DNA of 64,000 nucleotides from Clostridium sp. NkU-1 (GTDB taxonomy: Bacteria > Bacillota_A > Clostridia > Lachnospirales > Lachnospiraceae): NCBI GenBank assembly GCA_001312405.1, contig BBDR01000002.1, forward strand, positions 62,001 through 126,000, read 5' to 3'. A program made the position numbers and the translations under genes. This document shows, one piece after another, positions 20,354-30,648 of this stretch. The first letter of the stretch is position 1, and each line of letters starts with the position of its first letter. Below the pieces are notes generated by a model. That model made no database searches, was not told the origin of the DNA, and saw only the letters and a list, made by a program, of their open reading frames with translations.

Positions 20354-20372
20354 ACATGTAACAAGAGAATAA

Positions 20373-20422
20373 GACTGTTGCTCCGGCAGATGATTCCATC
20401 TGCTTTTGCAGCAGTCCTTTTT
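20373..20422. terminator. Bidirectional terminator between agrC and the cupin regulator
   Basis: Stem GACTGTTGC / GCAGCAGTC with an inner GCAGATG/CATCTGC stem, followed by TTTTT, at convergent gene ends. Confidence 0.7.
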
Positions 20423-20433
20423 GCATCAAAATT

Positions 20434-21235
20434 CTATTTCACAGGATGGTACAACCACAGAATTTCAGAAAAGGTTCTTCCGTTGTTCTCCCACCTGTGA
20501 GGTTTGCTGGATGAAAAGGAAAGGCTGTCCCCAGGATGAAGGAGGTAGCGCTCATCCCCAAGAAAAAATGTAACTTCTCCTGACAGCAGGTAAATGAATT
20601 CCTCTCCTCCATGCTCCGCCACCGTCTGTTTTCTGCTTCCTGGCTCTATCCGGTATAAAAGGCAGGACATTCCATGGGTTTTGCGGGCCAGGAGATTACG
20701 GATGCTTACTCCTTCGATTCCGATACCGATTTCTTCCCCTTCCCCCTTTTTCACCAGTGGCCTGTCTTCTTTCGCATCCTCCAGATAATACAGTACATTT
20801 GTACCGTAAAAATCAGCCAGACGGTTTAACACATCCATAGAAATATTCGTCTGCATGTTTTCTATTTTCGATAAATGGGCGGGGGAAACCATTACTGCAT
20901 CAGCAACTTCTTCCAGAGTATAGCCTTTTAAAAGACGCTGTTCTTTCCATTTTTCACTCAAAAGCTGCCTAGATACGCTTCCCCCGGAAAAAGCCGCATT
21001 GTGCTCGTTCTGGTTGCCATACAGCATGCGGATAGCCTCAATTCCCATGTTTTTATTTTTTTGAACATTCCTTTATTTCCTGTAATTTTTCAATATCCGA
21101 ATAATCAAAGATACGATAGCCATTCTCACTACGCTTTACTTCAAAAAGCCCCTGCTTCTCCCAATTACGAATCGTGGCAGGAACCACGCCTATCTTTTGT
21201 GCAACTTCTTTAATATTAAAAAAAACCTTGTCCAT
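20434..21235 (-). CDS. MerR-XRE-cupin transcriptional regulator (one frameshift)
   Basis: The two visible frames (MerR part ending ECSKK, XRE-cupin part beginning near 21048) join if one A is removed from the run near 21059-21064. The product is about 267 residues. Domains: MerR HTH (FFNIKEVAQKIGVVPATIRN, NGYRIFDYSDIEKLQEI, about 1-60), XRE HTH (KGYTLEEVADAVMVSPAHLS, about 100-150), and a C-terminal cupin (VAEHGGEEFIYLLSGEV, HPGDSLSFSSSKPHRWEN). GGAGG precedes ATG 21235. It is divergent from the metallolyase operon, whose promoter carries two perfect palindromes, and is its likely regulator. Confidence 0.8.
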
Positions 21236-21377
21236 TATTTCCTCCAATGCTGCTGAATCTTAAATCATCATTTATCCTAAAGTATAACAAGAACTTCCTA
21301 CCCTGTCAAACCAACAAAAAGGCTGGCAGTCTCTATAAATTTTTCTTTAAATATTCATATATTTTGTACAAAATATT

Positions 21378-21458
21378 CATAACATTGAAAAACATATTGA
21401 CAATGTTATGAAAAAGAATATAATAAAAATACAAACATTATAAAAGCATTTTATAATG
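21378..21458 (+). promoter_or_regulatory. Promoter with two perfect palindromic operators
   Basis: TTGACA (21397-21402) and TATAAT (21419-21424) are 16 bp apart. The first palindrome CATAACATTG / CAATGTTATG (21378-21387, 21401-21410) overlaps the -35. The second, CATTATAAAA / TTTTATAATG (21436-21445, 21449-21458), lies just downstream of the start site. Both are suited to repression or ligand-switching by the divergent MerR-XRE-cupin protein (inference). Confidence 0.7.
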
Positions 21459-21487
21459 ATGTGAAAAATAAGAATGGAGGAAAAAGC

Positions 21488-22708
21488 ATGAGTTTTCACA
21501 AAGAACACAAATGGTGGGTAAGCCCCAGCAACTATGATCCGGAGGTGACAAAAGAATTCCGTTTTCCTAAAAGGGTAGAATTCTTAGACACAACCTTGCG
21601 TGATGGAGAGCAGCAGCCAGGTATTATTTTCACAAAAGAAGAAAAAGTCGCCATTGCAAAGAAACTGTCAGAAGCAGGGGTGCACCGAATCGAAGCCGGA
21701 ACTCCGGCAGTCTTAAAAGAAGATGAGGACGCTATCCGCGAGATATGCAGCCTGGGATTGAATTCTAAAATCTATGCCTTTGTAAGAAACATGGTCAAAG
21801 ATATGGAGCTGGCAAAGAAATGCGGGGTAAACGGCGTTATCGCAGAAATGATCGGCAGCGAGCATCTTCTGAAATTTGGAAAGAAATGGGAATACAAGCG
21901 GGCGGTTGACAGTTGTGTGGAAGCTACTCTGGCAGGACATGAAATGGGACTTGATATTACCTTTTTTTCCTGCAGATTCTTCCCGGGCAGACTTAAATTA
22001 TCTGCTGGACTTTGTACAGGAAATTTATGAGAAAGGACACATTGATTCTGTAACCCTGGTAGATACATTTGGGGTGCTTTCTCCTGAGGGAGCCAGCCAT
22101 CGGGTAAGAAAGATGAAAGAACGTTTTCCAGATCTTCCCGTGGAAGTTCATTTCCACGATGATTTTGCCATGGGAGTTTCCACCTCTATCGCAGCCCTTG
22201 CAGCAGGAGCGGAAGTAGCTCATGTAACGGTAAATGGAATTGGAGAACGGGCAGGCGGTGCACAATTAGAAGCAATAGCCCTTGGACTTGCTGCGTTGTA
22301 TGGAGTTGATACAGGAGTTGACATGTCAAAATTCAAATCCTTAGCCGATTTTGTGGCAGAATGCTCACGCATTCCCATTCCTCCAACAAAACCTATTGTA
22401 GGAGATAAGATTTTCCTTTGGGAAACCGGTCTGCCTTCCAGTCTCTGGACAAACTGTAAAGACACAGATCCTTTGATTATGCTTCCCTATCATTGGGATA
22501 TTATCGGCCAGACGGAGCCCCAGCTGCTGATGAGCAAAAAAAGCGGAAAAGATAATTTAAAAGTGTGGTTGAAAAAAAATGCAATATGGAGGTTCCGGAA
22601 GAGAAGTTCCCAGCCCTTCTTCTGGCTCTTAAGGAATTATCATTGAAAAAACATAAAACACTGGATGAGGAAGAATTTATCAGCGTAGCATGTGAATTTC
22701 AGGAATAG
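21488..22708 (+). CDS. DRE-TIM metallolyase / HMGL-like enzyme (homocitrate or isopropylmalate synthase family)
   Basis: Cytoplasmic TIM-barrel enzyme of the HMG-CoA lyase-like/2-isopropylmalate synthase superfamily, catalysing Claisen condensation or retro-aldol on acyl-CoA. The metal/substrate signature EFLDTTLRDGEQQPG is near residue 35, RIEAGTPAV follows, and the metal-ligand VHFHDDFAMGVSTSIAAL and NGIGERAGGAQLEAI lie in the C-terminal half. The frame breaks near 21970 (T run) and again near 22575. No LeuA regulatory domain is visible. Operon partners (BASS transporter, butyrate kinase, phosphotransbutyrylase) suggest a catabolic role in which an acyl-CoA product is converted to acid plus ATP. 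Confidence 0.82.
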
Positions 22709-22729
22709 AATCCGATACAGGAGGCACGT

Positions 22730-23681
22730 ATGAAAACTTTACTGAAAGTATCAAAGGTAATACAGGGGAACTTTGCAATTTTTACGGTGGTGTTAGCGGC
22801 GCTTGGTTATTTTTTTTCCTGGTCTTTTTGCCTGGGCGGGTCCCCATACCACGCTGTTCATGGGGATTGTCATGTTCGGCATGAGCATGACAATGAGCGC
22901 CAGTGATTTTAAAGCTTTGGTTGTAAAACCCAAAGCAACCATTATAGGTATCTTTCTGGTTTATGCGCTGTCCAGCGTAGTGACCTATGTGGCAGTCATG
23001 GCGCTTCATCTGCCTATGGACTTAAGCGTCGGCCTGATTCTCTGCGCGGCATGCCCTGGAGGTGTAATCACCAATGTCATGACATTTATTGCCAACGGCG
23101 ATGTGGCTTTATCCGTAGGCCTAACCTCCATAGGAACGATAATTGCACCTATTGTAACACCTGCCCTGGCTTTTCTTATGGTAGGAAAATGGACGGAAGT
23201 GGATGCGGTAAGTATGATGGTCTCCATGTTTAAATCCGTTGTCCTTCCCCTGCTCATTGGTTTATCTTTAAAAGCTGTTATGAAAGAAAAGCTAAAAAAG
23301 GTGGAAGAAGCTGCCCCCCTTCTTTCCTTATTGTCCTTAAGTGTGATTATTGGCGCAATCGTAGCAGAAATGGAAAAGCTCTGTTTACGTGCAATGTCCT
23401 GATTTTTGCAGCTTGCCTTCTCTATATCCTGCTTCCTCTTGTGGGAAGTTACTATGCAAGCCGTATCGCAGGAATTTCCGTTGTACAGAGCAGAACCATC
23501 GCCATAGAAACCTCATTAAAAAAATTCGATTCTGGCTTCCACCCTTGCATCAGCTAATTTCACGGATCTTCCGGGAGCCGCTCTCCCAGGGATAATTGTC
23601 GCTTTGCTGGCCTCCATTATTGGTCCGGTAATTGCAAACATCTGGCATAAAAAGGATGAAAATGGGGAACATGCCGTATGA
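22730..23681 (+). CDS. Bile acid:sodium symporter (BASS) family transporter
   Basis: Membrane protein with about nine to ten helices of the BASS/SBF family, whose members import organic acids (pyruvate, ketopantoate, bile acids) with sodium. The family motif FGMSMTMSASDFKAL is present, followed by LILCAACPGGVITNVMTFIANGDVALSV, containing the crossover Pro-Gly region. The frame breaks near 22808, 23375 and 23515. The stop overlaps the next start (ATGA at 23678). Context suggests uptake of the acid used by the neighbouring metallolyase. Confidence 0.82.
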
Positions 23682-24764
23682 ATGGATTGATTCTTAATTT
23701 AGGCGGTACATCTACAAAAGCAGCAGTTTTTCATGATGCTTCTTTTATTCGGGAAACAATTCGGCATAATCCGAAAGAAATGGAAGGCTGTACACAGATC
23801 TGGGATCAGTACAGTTTTCGGAAAGACACAATCCTGGATTTTTTTGAAAAGACATGATATTTCCCTTTCTTCTATTGATTTAATAATTGTAAGAGGTCCG
23901 TCTGTGAAGCCTGTCCCTTCTGGTGTTTTTGAGGTAAACGACGCCATGGTTTCTGATGCCAGATCGGGAAAATACGGAATCCATGTCTGCAATCTAGGCT
24001 GTGTTCTTGGAAAAGAACTGGCAGACAGCATATCCGTCCATAAGAAAGATGGTTCCAGACCAAAGGTTTTAACAGCAGATTTACCTTGTGTGGATGAAAT
24101 AATACCCATAGCCAGGTATACAGGCCTCCCGCAAATTACTAGGCACAGTTTTTTTCAGGCTTTAAGTCATAAGGCCGTGGGCAGGGAAATCGCAAACCGG
24201 CTGGGAAAAAGATATGAGGAACTTTCTTTGGTCATTACTCATCTGGGAAGTGGGATATCCGTAGCGTCTCATGTGAAAGGACAGGTAATTGACATTACCA
24301 ATGGTATAGGAGGGGAATCTCCCTTTGGCATGGACCGGACAGGGACCCTTCCTGCGGCGGACTGGATGAATCTTATTTTGTCGGATCATTACAGTAAGGC
24401 TCAATTAAATGAAATGCTGAATGTGCGCGGCGGCCTTATGGCCCACCTGGGAACCAATGACGCAAAAGAAGTGGAAAAACGTATTGACAGCGGAGATGTA
24501 CTTGCAGAAGAGGTTTATCAGGCGATGGCTTTTCAAGTGGTGAAAGCTCTGGGCGCAGCCTCGTTTGCCTGCGGGGAAAGGCCCGATGCCATTGGAATCA
24601 CAGGAGGACTTGCAAATTCCAAACGCTTCATTACTTATATAAAGGAGTACATCTCATGGATATGCCCCGTCTATGTTTTACCTGAGGTTGACGAAATTGA
24701 TGCTCTTTATGGGACTGTAAAAAAAGCTCTGGAGGGGGAAGTTCCTATCCAGCAGTATGAATAA
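23678..24764 (+). CDS. buk: Butyrate kinase family acid kinase
   Basis: ASKHA-superfamily acyl kinase: acyl phosphate + ADP to acid + ATP. Features: N-terminal NLGGTSTKAAVFHD phosphate loop, IDLIIVRGPSVKPVPSGVFEVND, THLGSGISVASHVKGQVID and NGIGGESPFGMDRTGTLP, and the adenosine motif AIGITGGLANSKRF. One extra T near 23842-23847 splits the N-terminus. About 360 residues, the normal length. It is coupled to the BASS gene and followed by a phosphotransacylase. True substrate may be another short branched acid, so the symbol marks family only. Confidence 0.85.
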
Positions 24765-24782
24765 GACACTTGGAGGCAGATG

Positions 24783-25691
24783 ATGCAGATCACTCATTTT
24801 AATGAAATGTACGACTGGCTGAAAAACCGGAAAAAAAGTGCGTATTGCCATTGCCGGCACAGACAGAGAGGAAGTCCGCCTGGCAGCACAGGCGTCCTCC
24901 CTGGGACTTGCTGAATTTATTCTGATCGGAAATACGGAAAAAATCCGTTCTCTGATGATAGAAGAATTATCTGTAAATCATGATTTATTTGAAATATATT
25001 CGTCAAATACGGAAACAGAAGCAGCAAAACTGGCGGTTTCGCTTACAAAACAAGGAGCTGCGGATATTCCCATGAAGGGCTGATCCAGACCTCCGTTTTC
25101 ATGAAAGCGGTCTTAAATAGGGAAAGCGGCTTAAAGACAAATTCCAGAATCAGTCAGATTACTTTATTTGAAAATAAAAACAACGGAATTACCTTTCTGA
25201 CAGACTGTGCGGTCAATCTTTCTCCTGAACTGTCCGTCAGACTGGACGTCATAAAAAATGCGGTAACCCTGTCCCGTTCTCTGGGGGTGGACTGCCCGAA
25301 GGTTGCGCTTTTAGGAGCAGTGGAGACTGTCAATGAAAGCATGCCTGATACCGTTCAAAGTGCTGTCATTACTCAGATGAACAGGCGGGGACAGATAAAA
25401 GACTGTGTGATTGACGGTCCCTTATCTTTGGACAATGCTATTTCTATGGAAGCGGCACAAAGAAAGGGAATTGACAGTCCAGTAGCCGGCCGTGCAGATA
25501 TTTTAATCGCTTCCAGCTTGCAGGAGGCAAATACTTTAAGTAAATCCCTGCATTTTTATGCCGGATTTGCCACCGCCTCTGTGATTATGGGTACGGAACA
25601 GCCTTTTGTCATGACATCAAGGACGGATGCAATTGAGAATAAACTTAATTCCATTGCTGTAACCTGTTACTATAACCAGAATCAGATTTAA
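24783..25691 (+). CDS. ptb: Phosphate butyryltransferase family enzyme
   Basis: Phosphotransacylase converting acyl-CoA plus phosphate to acyl phosphate for the kinase encoded just upstream. Features: MQITHFNEMYDWLKN start (GGAGG ribosome site), IAIAGTDREEVRLAAQA, and the C-terminal VALLGAVETVNESMPDTV, IDGPLSLDNAIS and SPVAGRADILIASSLQEAN. Frames break near 24832 and 25070. Last gene of the operon, followed by a terminator. The kinase/transacylase pair gives one ATP per acyl-CoA. Confidence 0.85.
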
Positions 25692-25693
25692 AC

Positions 25694-25744
25694 GAAAAGA
25701 GGGGACTGGGAGCCTTTAAATGGCTCTGTAAGTCCTCTCTTTTT
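25694..25744. terminator. Terminator between ptb and the S8 peptidase gene
   Basis: AAAAGAGGGGACT / AGTCCTCTCTTTTT stem around a 20-nt loop, with a trailing T tract. Confidence 0.75.
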
Positions 25745-25806
25745 GATGTGCAGTTTCAAATGAAAATACTTCTGCATGGTAATTTTACTGATTTGCAGAT
25801 TCGTTA

Positions 25807-27489
25807 TTATGATTGGTGGTAGCTGCTCAGATGTTCGAATATTCTGTTTATTTCTGCCTGGCCATATCCCCATACTCTATTTGGATAAGCACTTGATGGA
25901 TTTCGGATGGCGTTGCGTATTAAAAGATGATTCGCAATATTTCCGGTCATTCTCGGATAAACTTCTTTTATAACTGCCCATTCAAACAGCATGGCAATGA
26001 TACCGGCAGCGTGAGCAGCGGCAGCCCCCGTACCTGTTGCAGTTCCATACCGGTTGCCGGGAACGGCACAGGGAAGCTGGTAACCTGGAGCAGCAATATC
26101 TGGTTTAATTTGATTGTTTCTCATGTAACCTCTTCCTGATTCAGCCAGGATACTGTCATACCAGTGATTGTATGCGGCAACTGTTAATAAAGACCGGGCA
26201 TTTCCCGGTGCGGTAATAGTAGTATCAGGATCTGATTGAACAAAGTAAGTTTCATTGGAAATCATGTCTCCCGAGGGAAGCCATGAATGAAAAGAAAAGG
26301 ATTCATTTTTGGGACTTTCAAGCCTCAGGCGCCATATGCCCTGTGTGGGATTGCTGAAACGGATCAATATAAGCTGGTCTCCGGTCTCTTCTTCAAAAAT
26401 TGTATTGTTCACCCATAGTGCAGTCTGGTTAAGTATGAATGTGAATTTTCTGCAGGGAGACAGTTCGGAAAAAACCGGATGGGTAGTTTCCTGGTTCGGA
26501 GCAAATATATTAACTGCAAGCTTTTCCATGGCATGGCACCAGATTTCCAGTGAAAACATTTTATCCCTGTTTCCGACTCTTAATTCCATGTCGTGATAGT
26601 AGGGAGATTGGAGTGCAGAAGCAAAATAGTGTCTTTGACGGTTCCCTTCATTCCCAGCAGAAACAGATACGCCGATTCCCGGCAGAAGTGCCAGGTAGTC
26701 TAAATATCTGCTGGTAACATCGAGACCGTTGTGTCCGCCCTGGCTGGTTCCCATTGCAATGCATATTACCATTGGGCGCCGGTATCGTGTGGAAATAATA
26801 TATGCATAGTGGGCCGCTAAAAGAATGTCAGATTCCTGATAGCAGACAACATCTTCAGGAACAAAATGGATTCTTTTTAAGTTTTCCTTTGCCTCTTTTA
26901 ATTTTACGATGACCAGTTCTGCCATAGGGACAACACCGCTGAAATTCTGTTCATCATCTGGAGTCCCGGCCGTGATACTTGCAATGGCGGTGCCATGTCC
27001 GTCTGAATCCATAGTTGGGACAATGGAGAAAGGATCATCCGAATTTAATGCGTTATTGATTTGTTCCCTGCTGTATTCAGTACCGAATGTGAGGCCTTCA
27101 GGTGGCGTACCGTCCTGTATCGTTTGATCCCATATGGAAAGGATACGGGATGATCCATCCGAATATTGAAATGCAGTATGCTGATAGTCAATTCCGGTAT
27201 CAATGATAACTGCCAGAACGCCCTGGCCGAATAAAGCCAGAGAAGGATTTCTCTGTACGGCAGCGATACCGGATTTTTCCAGGCTGATGGAAGACGTGAG
27301 TGTATATAAGCTGGGAAAGCTGTTGTAAGAAGACTTGCCTAAATCGCAGGGGTCATTTCCGTTAACAGGAACATGAAGCAAGGAATTATTCTTGTTTACA
27401 TAGATGACATTGTCTCCGGTGGTGTATGAAGAAGCCTGGGTATTGCTGATGATTAAATCATAATAGTTATTATCTAGAATTTTTTTCAT
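25807..27489 (-). CDS. S8 (subtilisin/Csp-like) peptidase homologue lacking the catalytic Ser
   Basis: Intact protein of about 560 residues resembling clostridial Csp-type subtilases. The Asp motif AVIIDTGIDYQHTAF and His motif DSDGHGTAIASITAG are present, and the oxyanion region VSVSAGNEGN is conserved. At the serine site the sequence reads GTATGTGAAAAHAAG where active relatives have TGTSVAAA-type, so Gly (codon GGG) replaces the nucleophile. No signal peptide is visible. ATG 27489 is chosen because AGGTGA lies 8 nt upstream; ATG 27498 is nearer to it. It may be a pseudoprotease, like CspC of C. difficile, which acts in spore germination. Role here unknown. Confidence 0.82.
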   Translation of the reverse strand: MKKILDNNYYDLIISNTQASSYTTGDNVIYVNKNNSLLHVPVNGNDPCDLGKSSYNSFPSLYTLTSSISLEKSGIAAVQRNPSLALFGQGVLAVIIDTGIDYQHTAFQYSDGSSRILSIWDQTIQDGTPPEGLTFGTEYSREQINNALNSDDPFSIVPTMDSDGHGTAIASITAGTPDDEQNFSGVVPMAELVIVKLKEAKENLKRIHFVPEDVVCYQESDILLAAHYAYIISTRYRRPMVICIAMGTSQGGHNGLDVTSRYLDYLALLPGIGVSVSAGNEGNRQRHYFASALQSPYYHDMELRVGNRDKMFSLEIWCHAMEKLAVNIFAPNQETTHPVFSELSPCRKFTFILNQTALWVNNTIFEEETGDQLILIRFSNPTQGIWRLRLESPKNESFSFHSWLPSGDMISNETYFVQSDPDTTITAPGNARSLLTVAAYNHWYDSILAESGRGYMRNNQIKPDIAAPGYQLPCAVPGNRYGTATGTGAAAAHAAGIIAMLFEWAVIKEVYPRMTGNIANHLLIRNAIRNPSSAYPNRVWGYGQAEINRIFEHLSSYHQS

Positions 27490-27743
27490 TTTCGTCATCA
27501 CCTGTTTTACATCGTGTCTATTATAAATTATATTTGGAGGGACCTGCACTGCGAAAAAGAAGTACAGAAATCCTCTTTTCCCTTGCAAGTTTGTTTGATT
27601 CCCATAAGCAAAATCTGTGGCTGCAGAATTCTTTTTCTGTTATACTAAAGTTGTACTATTTAATTGTAACACGTTCATTTTTTTGAGCTTGTGAGATTAA
27701 TTATGCGTCATCTGGCGGAAAGCCTGTTTTATTACATGAAATA

Positions 27744-29873
27744 TCATTGCTGTACTAATTCCCAAGGTCCCCACTGTTCTGTTCCGGGGATATTTCCCTG
27801 TGTCCACCATTTTGCCTGGTAAATGTTTCCCTGGTACATTACTAAATCTCCTTGTACGTATATCGCGTCAGGAGAGTATTCGCTGATTGTACCAGTATCT
27901 ATGTCGGATTCTGGTTCAGTCGGTGGTACAGTTTCCGGTTCAGTCGGTGGTTCAGTCGGTGGTACAGTTTCTGGTTCAGTCACTGTTTCAGTTGAAGGTT
28001 CAGTGCCGGGATTCATTGCTCCAGTGCCTTCGTATATCTTCTGTCGGCTGATTTCTACACTGGAAGAAACGATGCGCTGAGATATTTCTATTGATTTGAT
28101 ATCATTTATATCCGCAATGCCATTCGTACTGATTTTGAATGTTGCCGTATCACCTTGTTTTAAAGTTTTATAAGCATAAACATTGGACAAATCAGCAATT
28201 GCAACGCCATCTTTCATTGTTACGCTGCCAGAACCGTATCCGCCACTGGATAAAACAGCCCCACTGTAAGTGGAAATATAGACTCTTGGATTTTTAACTG
28301 TTTCATAAGACAATTCAGTAGCTGCCAGTACAGCATTATTCTCGTCAGAAGTTTCATTGTTTGCGATTGTTATTTCATAGCCCTTAGTGCCATAATCATT
28401 GTATGTACTGATTGTTGCAGTTAAGTTAAGTTCTGGTTCGGAAAGAGTATACTCTGGAAGCTTTGCGTGACCAAATAGACCTTCTTTTATTGCACTTGTC
28501 AGTTTATCCCGTTTTCCTGTGGATTTTTCCGCGTCCTGCGAAGCCATCCAGCTTATATTTCCACCCAAGTTGTTGTTTTTTTACATAGGCGGTTTTTTTC
28601 CTGTATAGACTGTATATTATCATAGGTAAAAAAATGCTCCCGTCTGTTCATTGTAAAGGTAAGGAGCTTTTGCATAGTCATCCCAGTACTCTGTCAATCC
28701 CGGATAAGCTGCTTTTAAACTGTCCAGATTACGATAAGACCATACGCCGCTTCTGCGTCCTCCATCTCCGGAAGCGAGGGCAGTTTCATTTTTCGCACCT
28801 TTGCTGGGTGTTTGATCTGCGTCTTTTGCCACCTGTTGGGCACTGCCAAAAAGTCCGGGGAGATTCTGATCTGGCCCGTCATTTAATACCTGCTCCCAAC
28901 CGCGGGTATAGAAAGCGACGCCGACTACGATCTTATTTGCTAAAGCTCCCTTAGACAGAAGATACTGTACGGAAGCGTCTACAGATAGGCCTTCACCTTC
29001 TGTTGGGTCGTTGGGATTCGTGTAGAGACCAGTGTGATGACTGCTGAATGTATCCCAGGCGCCGTGGAGGTCATAGGTCATGATATTGGCAAAGTCCACA
29101 ATATTAAATAAGGCAGGAATGTCAACTCCTGCTTCTAAAAGAGTTCTGGAAGCAGGCAGAGCCACCGAAAGTTCATACACTCTGTCTAATTCATTGCCCT
29201 GTTCATCCAAAGCGTCCCTTAAATCCTGCAGCAACGTGATGTAGTTTTGCTTATCCGCCGGTATGGCGAAAGGGGTTCCTTCATCATTTTTGTTATCTAC
29301 CAGATCGGGCTGGCGGACAGAAGTAGGATATTCCCAGTCCAGGTCCACAAAATCCATATTTGTGTAACGGATAAACTTCATAACGTTATTTACAAAGTTT
29401 TGCCGGACTGCTGGATTCGCTGCAACTGTTGAAAAATCTCCTGATTTAGACCAACCGCCAATGGAAACTCCCAGCCTTACATTGGGATATTGTGCTCGTA
29501 AATCCTGCAGGGCGGACAGAATGCCGGATCCCGGTGCGTCCCATTGTGCGCCTTCCATGCCAACGGGTGCTCCAACTGCTGCATCTTTGTCAGTGAATAC
29601 CAGTTCCCCATTTGAATCGAAATCAAGAAATGCGAAGTTCAAATGGGTAAGCTGATCCATTGGAATTCCTTTAGGGTAAAAATTACCTTGACCTCCCCAA
29701 ATCGACCAGTCTCCATAATACATAACATTTTTAAGCCTGCCGCTATTTTTTGTGTATTCAACAGCATTTTCATTGCCTACGGCGCAGACAGGTATTGTGG
29801 CATAACTGCTTGCCCCCAGGGCAAGTATAAGCACTGCTGAGAGTAATGCATTCTTTTTACGGGTTCGTTTCAT
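27744..29873 (-). CDS. GH18 chitinase with CBM5/12 (frameshift joins two frames)
   Basis: Secreted glycoside hydrolase family 18 enzyme. Signal peptide MKRTRKKNALLSAVLILALG; catalytic motif FVDLDWEYP (about residue 175) with the acid Glu; LGVSIGGWS and NIMTYDLHGAWD complete the active site. Indels in T-runs near 28570-28625 split the gene. The downstream frame continues with GGNISWMASQD, a beta-rich domain, a linker of repeated TEPETVPPTEP units and a C-terminal CBM5/12 (YVQGDLVMYQGNIYQAKWWTQ). AGGAG precedes the ATG. The target is probably chitin or related GlcNAc polymers. Confidence 0.9.
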
Positions 29874-30270
29874 ATTAAATCTCCTTTCTATGGTGCTTGA
29901 TCAATTGATTACATAAATATAATAAGGTATAAAAAAATGAAAAAGTAAACTATCAATTTGATGTATTTTTAATAATTGAACGACAAAGTTTAACAAAATA
30001 TACTATGTTTTGAAAATAATTCTTAAAAACAAAGGTGGTCCCTAAGAAAATAAGCTTTGAACGGCAAAAATAAAAAAAGTTTTATACATTTTATGGCACT
30101 CTATTATGACTTGCACAGGGAAGCTCAAAGCCGGGAGCTGCAATGTCAAGCTTGCCGATGCAGAATTTCCTTTTAACAAAATTCACCAAGTCTTTGAATA
30201 TACAGATAAAAAAAGCGGCAAGTGTCCGCAAAGCCATTATTTCAATGGAATAAGAGAAGCTGTAAACATT
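29874..30270. other. Intergenic region with S8 peptidase remnant
   Basis: AT-rich stretch upstream of the chitinase. It contains the short S8 remnant listed separately and no other gene. A promoter for the chitinase probably lies at about 29920-29960 (TATA-rich on the minus strand), without a clear -35. Confidence 0.4.
30091..30180 (-). pseudogene. Short remnant of an S8 peptidase gene
   Basis: About 18 residues on the minus strand (IGKLDIAAPGFELPCASHN) match the PDIAAPGYQLPCAVPGN segment near the serine site of the S8 homologue at 25807-27489. Nothing on either side continues the fold. It is probably debris of a second, deleted peptidase gene or a partial duplication. Confidence 0.5.
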
Positions 30271-30326
30271 ATAAAATCTCCACACTGATGTAAGGTAAAA
30301 TCACCTCAGTTTGGAGATTTTATATT
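30271..30326. terminator. Stem-loop terminator upstream of the biosynthetic cluster
   Basis: 12-bp arms ATAAAATCTCCA (30271-30282) / TGGAGATTTTAT (30312-30323) with a 29-nt loop. It separates the chitinase side from the cluster promoter. Confidence 0.6.
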
Positions 30327-30489
30327 ATCCATTTTCCGGGGAAGGTACATATCGTCTAAGGTATAAAAAAACAGAATTAAAAAAAGAATTGTAATTGCTG
30401 AATCGAGAAAAACTGCATGAATTTACACACAAAATTATTTCAACACAAAGAAGCGATGCATTCCATCCTTTCGCCAAAATAAACTAAAA

Positions 30490-30562
30490 AAATACGAGAA
30501 TTTGCGGTTTTTATAGGAGAAAATGAAAAACTATTTTACAGAAAAATGGATCATGCTATACT
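30490..30562 (+). promoter_or_regulatory. agr-type promoter element, copy 3 (upstream of the biosynthetic cluster)
   Basis: AATACGAGAATTTGCGG, then ATAGGAGAAAATGAAA and, 63 nt after the ACGAG (30494), TATACT at 30557-30562. It matches copies 1 (13431) and 2 (14901) in half-site order, 19-nt period and -10 distance. A TTTACA at 30535-30540 could act as -35. Its place 87 nt before the first gene of the cluster suggests the same regulator controls agr and the cluster. Confidence 0.65.
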
Positions 30563-30648
30563 AAGCAAAATTAATTTATAATTACTGTTGCTTTTTTGGA
30601 TATGTTATTGGGCAAAGAGAAGTAAACACAGCAAGGAGGCTGGTATTC

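Noticed and set aside
26309..26596. Plus-strand open frame across the S8 gene
   Set aside because: Antisense shadow of a well-supported gene.
27899..28011. Tandem repeat around the CAGTCGGTGG/TTCAGT units as a possible CRISPR or satellite
   Set aside because: It encodes the Thr-Glu-Pro linker repeats of the chitinase in frame; no spacer structure.
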